Positions 1 through 6,459 of a stretch of 14,674 nucleotides of DNA are shown here, one piece after another. Position 1 is the first letter of the stretch. Each line of letters opens with the position of its first letter. Location: positions 1 through 14,674 of the forward strand of contig CAKPSH010000024.1 in assembly GCA_934183325.1 (NCBI GenBank), in the 5' to 3' direction. The DNA comes from an uncultured Clostridia bacterium (GTDB taxonomy: Bacteria > Bacillota > Clostridia > TANB77 > CAG-508). A model generated the notes under the pieces. It ran no database searches. It was not told the DNA's origin and was given only the letters and a program-made list of their open reading frames with translations. Both the position numbers and the translations under genes were made by a program.

Positions 1-24
1 AATTTAATTCTTCCATAATTATCT

Positions 25-64
25 TCTAAGGAAACTCACTATTTCATAGATGACTTTCCTAAGA
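25..64. repeat. Imperfect inverted repeat at the left edge
   Basis: Arms at 25-37 and 52-64 pair at 11 of 13 positions, and an inner CTAT/ATAG (39-42/46-49) closes a 3-base loop. It has no adjoining T-run in either direction, so it is not an obvious terminator. It lies beyond the gyrA terminator and may belong to whatever follows outside the window. On the minus strand an ATG (16-14) lies just past it, but only five codons remain, so no gene can be called. Confidence 0.4.
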
Positions 65-68
65 ATAT

Positions 69-93
69 AAAAAAATACCACTTTCGTGGGATT
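69..93 (-). terminator. gyrA intrinsic terminator
   Basis: Read on the minus strand, right after the gyrA stop codon, a short stem CCAC/GTGG with a GAAA tetraloop (two more pairs lie beyond one mismatch) is followed by A and then a run of seven T (69-75). The GC-containing stem, stable GNRA-type loop and U-tract fit a Rho-independent terminator ending the leftward transcript. Confidence 0.7.
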
Positions 94-94
94 G

Positions 95-2536
95 TTATTC
101 TTCTGTTTCTTCTTCTGGTTCTACTATTTCAAAGCTTACTACTTTTCCTCCATCATTTGTTCTCATTAATGTAACACCTTGTGTTGATCTTCCTAAAATA
201 CTTATTTCTGATACTTTTAATCTGATAACAACACCGGTATCAGTAATTAACATTACATCTTCTTCTCCATTTGTTATTTTTATTCCAATTACCTTACCTG
301 TTTTTGCTGTAATCTTATAAGTTGTTACTCCTTTTCCTCCTCTTGTCTGTACTCTATATTCGTCTAATTCCGTTCTCTTTCCAAAACCATTTTCAGTAAT
401 CGTTAATAAGGTTGCTTTATTACCAGCTATTATTGATTCCATTCCAATTACATTATCATTTTTATCTAATTTAATTCCAATAACACCTTGTGAAACTCTT
501 CCCATTGGTCTAACATCTTTTTCATCAAATGTTATACATTGTCCATCTTGTGTTACAAGTACAACATTATCTTGTCCATCTGTTAATTTTACTGAAATTA
601 ATTCATCATCTTCTTTTAATGCAATTCCTTGTAATCCTGTTTTTCTTGAAGAATCATATTCCTTTAACGCTGTTTTCTTTATTATTCCTTTTTTAGTTGC
701 CATTAATAAATATTTTCCTTCTGCAAAATTTTGTATAGGTATTATTGCAGATACTTTTTCACCAGCATCTAAACTTAATAAATTAACAATGGCTGTTCCC
801 TTAGCTGTTCTTCCTGCTTCTGGTACCTCAAATCCTCTTAATTTATAAAGTTTTCCTTTATTTGTAAAGAATAAAATTGTATCATGAGTAGAAGCTGTAA
901 ATATATTTTTAACAAAATCTTCTTCTCTCGTTGCAATACCAGTAATGCCTTTTCCTCCTCTTTTTTGGCTTTTATATGTACTTATAGGCATACGTTTTAT
1001 ATATCCAAAATGTGTTAATGCAATAACAACTTGTTCATCTTTTATCAAATCTTCATCAACAAATTCATTTGCTGCTGCAATTATTTTTGTTTTTCTTGCA
1101 TCACCATATTTTTCTTTTATTTCACCTAATTCTTCTTTTATAATTTGATATACCAAATATTCATTTGCAAGTATTTCTTTTAAATGTGCAATTAATTTCA
1201 TTAATTCATTGTATTCTTCTTCTATTTTTTCTCTTTGTAATCCTGATAAAGTTTTTAACCTCATATCCAAAATAGCTTGTGCTTGTATATCTGTAAGTTT
1301 AAATCTGCTCATTAATCTTTCTTTGGCATCATCATAAGATTCTCTTATAATTTTTATAACTTCATCAATATTATCAATTGCAATTTTTAATCCTTCTAAT
1401 ATATGTGCTCTCGCTTCTGCCTTTTCTAAATCAAATCTTGTTCTACGAACTACAACTTCTTTTCTATGCTCTAAGAAATAATATATACATTCTCTTAAGG
1501 TTAATATTTTTGGTTCTCCATTTACTAAGGCTAAAGTTATAACTCCAAAAGTATCTTGCATTTGTGTATATTTATATAATCTGTTTAAAACAATTTGAGC
1601 ATTTGCATCTCTTTTTAATTCTATAACTAGTCTTGTATTTGCTGTTCTATCTGATTCGTCTCTAATAGTTGATATTCCTTCTATCTTTTTATCTCTAGCT
1701 AGTTGATCTATTGTTTGATGTAATCTAGCTTTATTAACCTGATATGGTAATGATGTTACTATTATTCTTTGTTTCCCACCTGACATTTCTTCTATTTCTG
1801 CTTCAGCACGCATAATAATTTTTCCACGTCCAGTGGTATATGCTTCTTTGATTCCATCTCTACCTAAAATTGTTGCACCCGTAGGAAAATCTGGGCCTTT
1901 TATATATTTCATTAATTCTTCATTAGTTATTTCAGGATTGTCTATCATTGCATCTATTCCATTAACAACTTCCACTAAATTATGTGGTGGAATATTTGTT
2001 GCCATACCAACAGCAATTCCTGATGTTCCGTTTAATAATAATGCTGGTAATCTTGCTGGTAATACACTAGGTTCTTGTAATCTATCATCATAGTTTGGAA
2101 CAAAATCAACTGTGTTTTTTTCAATATCCATCATCATATAATTAGCAATCTTAGAAAGTCTTGCTTCTGTGTATCTCATTGCTGCTGGTGGATCTCCATC
2201 TACTGATCCAAAGTTTCCATGTCCATCAATTAATGTATATCTCATTGAGAAATTTTGAGCCATTCTAACCATTGCATCATATACAGCAGCATCTCCATGT
2301 GGATGATATCTTCCTAAAACAGATCCAACTGTATTAGCTGATTTTCTGTAAGGCTTGTCTGATGTTATTCCATCTTCATGCATTGAATATAAAATTCTTC
2401 TATGTACAGGTTTTAAACCATCTCTAACATCTGGCAATGCACGAGCTACTATAACACTCATGGCATAATCCAAGTATGCTGTTCTCATTTCTTTTTCAAT
2501 ATCTCTTTCGATTATAGTTTCTTCTGGTCTATCCAT
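95..2536 (-). CDS. gyrA: DNA gyrase subunit A
   Basis: Breakage-reunion subunit of DNA gyrase (A2B2), which introduces negative supercoils using ATP. The 813-residue product has the N-terminal winged-helix/tower core with catalytic Tyr122 in AAMRYTEARL. The C-terminal beta-pinwheel carries the GyrA-box QKRGGKG (about 524-530), which marks gyrase rather than topoisomerase IV, plus a second QTRGGKG (730-736) and an acidic tail EPEEETEE. The frame is open 33 codons further upstream, but the start at MDRPEET is chosen because AGAGGAAG lies just before it and homologues begin there. Numbering coincides with E. coli: Ala83 replaces the usual Ser of the quinolone-resistance region and Asp87 is kept. 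It is last on the leftward arm, behind the VirB4-like cluster rather than next to gyrB, and seems to have its own promoter. Confidence 0.97.
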   Translation of the reverse strand: MDRPEETIIERDIEKEMRTAYLDYAMSVIVARALPDVRDGLKPVHRRILYSMHEDGITSDKPYRKSANTVGSVLGRYHPHGDAAVYDAMVRMAQNFSMRYTLIDGHGNFGSVDGDPPAAMRYTEARLSKIANYMMMDIEKNTVDFVPNYDDRLQEPSVLPARLPALLLNGTSGIAVGMATNIPPHNLVEVVNGIDAMIDNPEITNEELMKYIKGPDFPTGATILGRDGIKEAYTTGRGKIIMRAEAEIEEMSGGKQRIIVTSLPYQVNKARLHQTIDQLARDKKIEGISTIRDESDRTANTRLVIELKRDANAQIVLNRLYKYTQMQDTFGVITLALVNGEPKILTLRECIYYFLEHRKEVVVRRTRFDLEKAEARAHILEGLKIAIDNIDEVIKIIRESYDDAKERLMSRFKLTDIQAQAILDMRLKTLSGLQREKIEEEYNELMKLIAHLKEILANEYLVYQIIKEELGEIKEKYGDARKTKIIAAANEFVDEDLIKDEQVVIALTHFGYIKRMPISTYKSQKRGGKGITGIATREEDFVKNIFTASTHDTILFFTNKGKLYKLRGFEVPEAGRTAKGTAIVNLLSLDAGEKVSAIIPIQNFAEGKYLLMATKKGIIKKTALKEYDSSRKTGLQGIALKEDDELISVKLTDGQDNVVLVTQDGQCITFDEKDVRPMGRVSQGVIGIKLDKNDNVIGMESIIAGNKATLLTITENGFGKRTELDEYRVQTRGGKGVTTYKITAKTGKVIGIKITNGEEDVMLITDTGVVIRLKVSEISILGRSTQGVTLMRTNDGGKVVSFEIVEPEEETEE

Positions 2537-2582
2537 TATCTTCCTCTTTTCTTCTTTATTTTCAAAAGATTTTTCCTTTTGT

Positions 2583-2611
2583 ATTATACTAAACCTTAGA
2601 AAAATATGCAA
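2583..2611 (-). promoter_or_regulatory. Probable gyrA promoter
   Basis: On the minus strand a perfect TATAAT (2588-2583) is preceded at 17 bp by TTGCAT (2611-2606), a weak -35. Transcription would start near 2576, leaving a 40-nt leader with the gyrA ribosome binding site. It sits in the 115-bp gap after the unknown gene, so gyrA need not depend on the upstream cluster. A weak A/T hairpin at 2614-2630, just before it, might partly end the upstream transcript. Confidence 0.55.
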
Positions 2612-2651
2612 GTAAAAGTTCTTAACTTTTTTCAAATTTGATATTGATTTT

Positions 2652-3386
2652 CTATTCTAATATCTTTGCTAGTTCGATTTCTTCACTGGTTATTTTATTT
2701 ATATCCCCTCCCTTATTTTTTAATAATTTTTGTATATTATTTATTTTTTCTACCTCTTTTAAAGTATTTTCTAATGGTATGATATTTTCTAATTTATCTT
2801 TTATTTTTTTATATTCTCTGTTCATTCCTGTTGTATCTTTCGCTTCTAAATATTTATTCCAATTATTAATATATTTTCCTACTTTTTCTATACTATCCAC
2901 TTGGTCTAAAAACGTTTTTTCAATATTATTTGATATGCTATCTTTTATAACCTTTTTTCCACCTTTAATAATTTTTGCTGTATTATCTTTTATTAATCCA
3001 TTTTTATTTGCTGATTTAATGACATTATCTATTACTTTAGAAGTAGAATCTATTAATCCTCCGTTTTTCACAGCAGTATATGCTTGAGAAACATTTTCAA
3101 ATTTTCCCGTTATTATTCCTAATGCACTTTTTCCTAATCCAATTGCTGAATTAACTGCACTTTTTATTCCTTCTTTTAATCCTTCTTTTAATAATGTATT
3201 TTTTATATCTATTATTTGATCTTCAACTACATTTGGTAATATTGCTCTTAATGCTACATCAATTCCCACATTGATAGTTTTTCCTAACATAGATTCTAGA
3301 AATTTATTTTGCGATTTTTCTATATTGTTCTCTATATTTTCTTGTTTCATTTCATTAGTTATATTATTTTCAATTTCATTTACCAC
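2652..3386 (-). CDS. Unknown helical protein, third gene of VirB4 cluster
   Basis: I do not recognise a domain in this 244-residue protein. It is polar at the N terminus (Glu/Asn/Lys to about residue 30). A more hydrophobic, Gly/Ala-rich stretch follows (about residues 35-115, including GKTINVGIDVALRAILPNVV and IKSAVNSAIGLGKSALGIIT), and then a Lys/Glu-rich helical C-terminal half. No signal peptide or clear transmembrane segment is visible; the glycine-spaced part could be amphipathic and membrane-interacting. The start is GTG at 3386-3384, with AAGGA about 11 bases upstream. Only 25 bp separate it from the VirB4-like gene, so it is almost certainly the last gene of that operon and a likely partner of the ATPase. 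Real coding is supported by length, a ribosome binding site, and amino-acid use unlike the antisense frames. The function is unknown. Confidence 0.8.
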   Translation of the reverse strand: MVNEIENNITNEMKQENIENNIEKSQNKFLESMLGKTINVGIDVALRAILPNVVEDQIIDIKNTLLKEGLKEGIKSAVNSAIGLGKSALGIITGKFENVSQAYTAVKNGGLIDSTSKVIDNVIKSANKNGLIKDNTAKIIKGGKKVIKDSISNNIEKTFLDQVDSIEKVGKYINNWNKYLEAKDTTGMNREYKKIKDKLENIIPLENTLKEVEKINNIQKLLKNKGGDINKITSEEIELAKILE

Positions 3387-3411
3387 TAATTATTTTTTCC
3401 TTTCTTTTATA

Positions 3412-5202
3412 TTATTCTATTATTTTTTTCTCCTCTTCACTTCCTTCTACTTTTAATAAAATGTGATTATCACCAACAAATAAAAGGCATTCTCCTTTTT
3501 TTAAACTTTTTATTTGAATTTTTTCCATTTCTGATAAATTTGCATTTTCATTTAATATTTTTATATTTTCTTCTTCTAATGAAAAAAAACATTTTATACT
3601 TGAGTTATTTAAAATACTTTTTCCATATATTCCTTTTTCTAAGCTAAATAAATCAGATATATCCTGAGTTATTGCTGTTGCACTTCCTCCATATTTTCTT
3701 ATTGTTTTAAAAATTTTATAAATAAAACTTGCTACATATTTATTAGAAGTTATACCTATTAATCTCCAAATTTCATCTAAATAAATTGCTTTATTTAAAT
3801 TTCTATTTATTTTTATTTTATCCCAAAATAATTCTGTAAAAATATACATTCCATATTTTATATTTTCTTCTCCTAATTCATATATATCAGCTACAATTAT
3901 TTTGTTATTTATTTTTATATTTGTATAATTATTAAAAAAGTTTAATGATCCCTTTATAAATGGAAATAATTTTATTTTAAATATTTTTTCTATTTTATTT
4001 TTTTCATCTAATAAATTATATAAATCTTCCAGTATTGGCATATCCGTACTATCCTTAAATATTAATTTTTCTTTTTCCTTTTTATACAAGCTATTATCAT
4101 CAAAGTTTATCTTCTTTTCCTTATAACAATCAACTATTTTATTTTCTAAAACTCCTTTTTCTTCTTCATTAATATCTCCAAATACTAAATTAAAAAATCC
4201 TATTAATTTTCCTATTTTGGTAGCTAAATATCCTTTTCCTATTTCCTCAATACTTTCTTCTCTTATATCAAATATATTTATATAAGTTTTTGATGTTGTT
4301 CCTATTTTTAATAATGTTCCTCCTAATTTTTCACACATATTATTATATTCTCTTTCTGGATCAATAATATATTGATTTATTCCTAATAATCTGCTTCTTA
4401 AAATTATCAATTTTGTATAAAACGATTTTCCTGCTCCACTGGTTCCAAAAATACACATATTTGAATTTTTATATTTGTCCTTATCAAATCTATTTACAAA
4501 AACTAATGAATTATTATTAATATTACTTCCTAATAAAATTCCATCTTTATCAAAAATAGATGATGATATAAATGGATATGTTGCTAATATTCCTGATGTT
4601 AAAATATTTCTTCTTGTTGCTTCTTTAATGTCTTCATTATTATTCATAATTGGTAAACATGATATAAAAGTTTGTTCTTGTCTAAAATAAGCTCTCCTTG
4701 TTTGCATTCCATTACTATTTATAATTCCCTCTACTTTATTTAATATATATTCTAGTTCTTTTTCTTCTTCGGAAAATATCACTAAATAAATATATATATT
4801 ATATAATTCTTCATTTTCAATTTGCATTTCTTTTCTTATATATTCTGCATCAGTATGTGTAAATGATATTAAATTAATATCTTCCCTATTTTTATTAATA
4901 TTTTCTTTTATTGTTACTCCAGAATTTCCAATGTAATAAGTAAGTTCTTTTATACTTCTAATTGTATCCTTTTTTTCGTAAAAAATTGATATACTCATAT
5001 TTATATTAGTTTCGATTAAATCTTTTAATATTAAATCATTGTGTTCCCTATTATAATTTATAATCAAAATTCCAGAATATTTTAAATTATCTATTTCTAA
5101 ATATTTAGGATTTTTTTTATTTATATATGCCGGACTTATATAATCTATATCTGTAAAATTTCCTTTTTCTATATCTAATTTATCATTTATTGTTTTTTTC
5201 AT
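3412..5202 (-). CDS. VirB4/TraE-family type IV secretion ATPase
   Basis: 596-residue P-loop ATPase of the HerA/FtsK-like VirB4 family, the motor that in conjugation systems powers substrate or pilus translocation at the inner membrane. Visible motifs are Walker A GTSGAGKS (253-260), the VirB4-type IIDPEREY (279-286), Walker B AIYLDE (472-477) and the following ITQD (511-514, Gln as sensor). The N-terminal 240 residues match the VirB4 N-terminal region in character (DYISPAYI near 20, RRAYFRQEQ near 170). It overlaps the upstream TraC-like gene by ATGA, so translation is probably coupled; AGGTAGGA lies before the start. No relaxase, VirD4 coupling ATPase, PrgI, VirB6 or peptidoglycan hydrolase gene lies in the window, so conjugation is not implied. 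The gene is complete, with no sign of decay, and richer in Asn/Lys/Ile codons than gyrA/gyrB. Confidence 0.9.
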   Translation of the reverse strand: MKKTINDKLDIEKGNFTDIDYISPAYINKKNPKYLEIDNLKYSGILIINYNREHNDLILKDLIETNINMSISIFYEKKDTIRSIKELTYYIGNSGVTIKENINKNREDINLISFTHTDAEYIRKEMQIENEELYNIYIYLVIFSEEEKELEYILNKVEGIINSNGMQTRRAYFRQEQTFISCLPIMNNNEDIKEATRRNILTSGILATYPFISSSIFDKDGILLGSNINNNSLVFVNRFDKDKYKNSNMCIFGTSGAGKSFYTKLIILRSRLLGINQYIIDPEREYNNMCEKLGGTLLKIGTTSKTYINIFDIREESIEEIGKGYLATKIGKLIGFFNLVFGDINEEEKGVLENKIVDCYKEKKINFDDNSLYKKEKEKLIFKDSTDMPILEDLYNLLDEKNKIEKIFKIKLFPFIKGSLNFFNNYTNIKINNKIIVADIYELGEENIKYGMYIFTELFWDKIKINRNLNKAIYLDEIWRLIGITSNKYVASFIYKIFKTIRKYGGSATAITQDISDLFSLEKGIYGKSILNNSSIKCFFSLEEENIKILNENANLSEMEKIQIKSLKKGECLLFVGDNHILLKVEGSEEEKKIIE

Positions 5203-5759
5203 TTTATATTCCTACCTTCTTCTTTCTTTTTATTTAAAAATGATAAAAAAATATTTATAATTTCACTTTTATTTTTTATATTTATTACTTCATTACCACA
5301 TCTCTTTAGGTTTTCTTTTATTTTTATTGCTTTTTCATTTAATTCTTCAAAAATTTTTTCTTCATCTTCTCCTTTTTCTTTTTTTATAATTATATAAAAA
5401 TTTTTTGATGATGATTTTCTTTCATTATTTAATTTTTTTATATAATTATTATAATTTTGAAAAATATTTTGTATTTTTTTATTTTCTTCTTTTTTGCTTT
5501 CATTTTCTATTTTGGGAATTATTTGATTTAAATTTAATTTTTTGGATTGAATAATAATTTGAATATTAAAATTACAAGTTTTTAAAAAAATTTTATAAGA
5601 ATTTAAAATTGCTTCTTTTTCTAATTCAGATTTTAATTTATAATTTATTGGTATAATTTTTAGAATTTTAATATATGAGTTTTCCTTTGTTTTTATAATT
5701 CCATTATTAAATATCTCAATAATTGGAACCCATTGTTGCACCGATATTAAATTTTTCAT
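5199..5759 (-). CDS. TraC-like protein, split VirB4 N-terminal domain
   Basis: 186 residues, beginning with a pattern (VQQWVPIIEIFNNGIIKTKE, then YIKILKIIPINYKLKSELEKE) that I recognise as the start of Gram-positive TraC-like/VirB4 N-terminal domains. The middle (about 80-120) is Lys/Glu/Asn-rich and probably coiled coil; a hydrophobic strand NFYIIIKKE follows. In longer VirB4 proteins such a domain is fused to the ATPase. Here it is a separate gene whose TGA overlaps the ATPase ATG by four bases, and the two products together are about as long as a full VirB4. GGAG lies nine bases before the ATG. It is first in the operon, behind an extended -10 promoter. No catalytic motif is seen, so a structural or adaptor role beside the ATPase is inferred. 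The family call rests on pattern memory, not a search. Confidence 0.65.
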   Translation of the reverse strand: MKNLISVQQWVPIIEIFNNGIIKTKENSYIKILKIIPINYKLKSELEKEAILNSYKIFLKTCNFNIQIIIQSKKLNLNQIIPKIENESKKEENKKIQNIFQNYNNYIKKLNNERKSSSKNFYIIIKKEKGEDEEKIFEELNEKAIKIKENLKRCGNEVINIKNKSEIINIFLSFLNKKKEEGRNIK

Positions 5760-5862
5760 TATTAAAAACTCCTTTTTGATTTTTTCTGTGAATACAGTAG
5801 AATTTTAAAATAGACTTGATTTAAAATAATTTTGAAATAAAAATAATTCTTAATTTTTCTAT

Positions 5863-5890
5863 ATAATATCATCAAAAAAAATTTTGTCAA
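5863..5890 (-). promoter_or_regulatory. Promoter of TraC-like/VirB4 operon
   Basis: On the minus strand a perfect -35 TTGACA (5890-5885) stands 16 bp before TATTAT (5868-5863), which is preceded by TGA, giving an extended -10. The start would be near 5856, about 97 bases before the TraC-like ATG. The -35 box is back to back with that of the rightward promoter, with 15 bp between them, so one regulator could control both. Confidence 0.7.
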
Positions 5891-5905
5891 TACTTTTTTA
5901 TTTTT

Positions 5906-5935
5906 TTGAATATTTTTTTTATATTTGTTTATAAT
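5906..5935 (+). promoter_or_regulatory. Promoter of the candidate non-coding RNA
   Basis: TTGAAT (5906-5911), 18-bp spacer, then a perfect TATAAT (5930-5935). Initiation about seven bases on, near 5942, falls exactly where the closing helix of the RNA begins (5943). That agreement between two independent signals raises confidence in both, although TATAAT-like strings are common in such AT-rich DNA. Confidence 0.65.
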
Positions 5936-5941
5936 AATAAT

Positions 5942-6425
5942 TGTAAGGTTAATATTAGTTGATTCAAAGAGTAATATATGATTTTAGTTTAGTTGTATAT
6001 TATTCGAGCAAAGGTTTGTTATAGTTCTTTTGGATTATAATTAGCCGGCGATAAGACTTTATTATTAGTATGCAAGCTGTATTTTCTTATATTGTATATT
6101 TTTATATACTTTATATAATTTATTTACTTTAATATTTTTTATATTACAGTATATTTATATATGGTTAAATTATTGATAATAATTTCGAGAACATGGTTAT
6201 ATTTATATTTCTTAATATTTATTATTAGTCCTTTATCCATAAGGATGAATATAGTTATTTAAAGTGTTTTTATAGCCTAGCAACTGATTATTATGTGTGG
6301 AAAATTGGTTATTTGTATAGAAATATATATTAGCTGAGTATTTATGCATAATAGTTTTAGCTGAAAATTAATATTAGCTTTACCGTCTAAAAAACTTCTA
6401 GGAAATACCTAGAAGTTTTTTAGAC
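5942..6425 (+). ncRNA. Candidate structured non-coding RNA, about 480 nt
   Basis: The 700-bp gap between gyrB and the TraC-like gene has no credible protein gene but strong RNA structure. The 5' end GTAAGGTTAATATTAGTT (5943-5960) pairs over 18 positions with AATTAATATTAGCTTTAC (6366-6383), 15 Watson-Crick and 3 G-U. Inside are hairpins at 5969-5979/5995-6005 (11 bp, 2 G-U), 6019-6027/6032-6040 (9 bp, TTTT loop, 2 G-U), 6051-6056/6085-6090 enclosing 6070-6074/6078-6082, 6094-6099/6104-6109, 6126-6150, 6167-6174/6178-6185, 6228-6233/6241-6246, 6282-6289/6303-6310 (2 G-U) and 6330-6364 (3 G-U). These wobbles would be A-C mismatches on the other strand, so the plus strand is the RNA. A promoter lies before it and a perfect hairpin terminator after it. 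I see no RNase P, tmRNA, 6S or SRP signature; class unknown. Confidence 0.75.
6385..6425. terminator. Perfect 18-bp bidirectional terminator
   Basis: GTCTAAAAAACTTCTAGG (6385-6402), five-base loop, and its exact complement (6408-6425). The core CTTCTAGG/CCTAGAAG is flanked by A6 and T6, so it gives a stem plus U-run in both directions. It would end gyrB mRNA leftwards (gyrB stops at 6460) and the candidate RNA rightwards. A two-way design is expected only if something is transcribed towards gyrB. Confidence 0.85.
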
Positions 6426-6459
6426 TATATAATTAATTTATCAATATATTTATTATTTT

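Noticed and set aside
2537..2635. 33-codon upstream extension of gyrA
   Set aside because: It would run through the probable gyrA -10/-35 region, has no family similarity, and a good ribosome binding site sits before the internal ATG at 2536.
2638..3087. 149-codon plus-strand frame opposite the unknown protein gene
   Set aside because: Phe/Ile/Ser-rich shadow of the minus-strand gene, which itself has operon context and a ribosome binding site.
2652..5759. Integrative conjugative element
   Set aside because: No integrase, relaxase, coupling protein, attachment repeats or other transfer genes are present; only motor-type genes and an unknown.
5942..6425. RNase P RNA, tmRNA, 6S RNA or SRP RNA
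   Set aside because: The conserved RNase P GAGGAAAGTC and ACAGAA elements, a tmRNA tRNA-like end with CCA, and the SRP Alu/GNAR elements are not visible; 6S RNA is much shorter.
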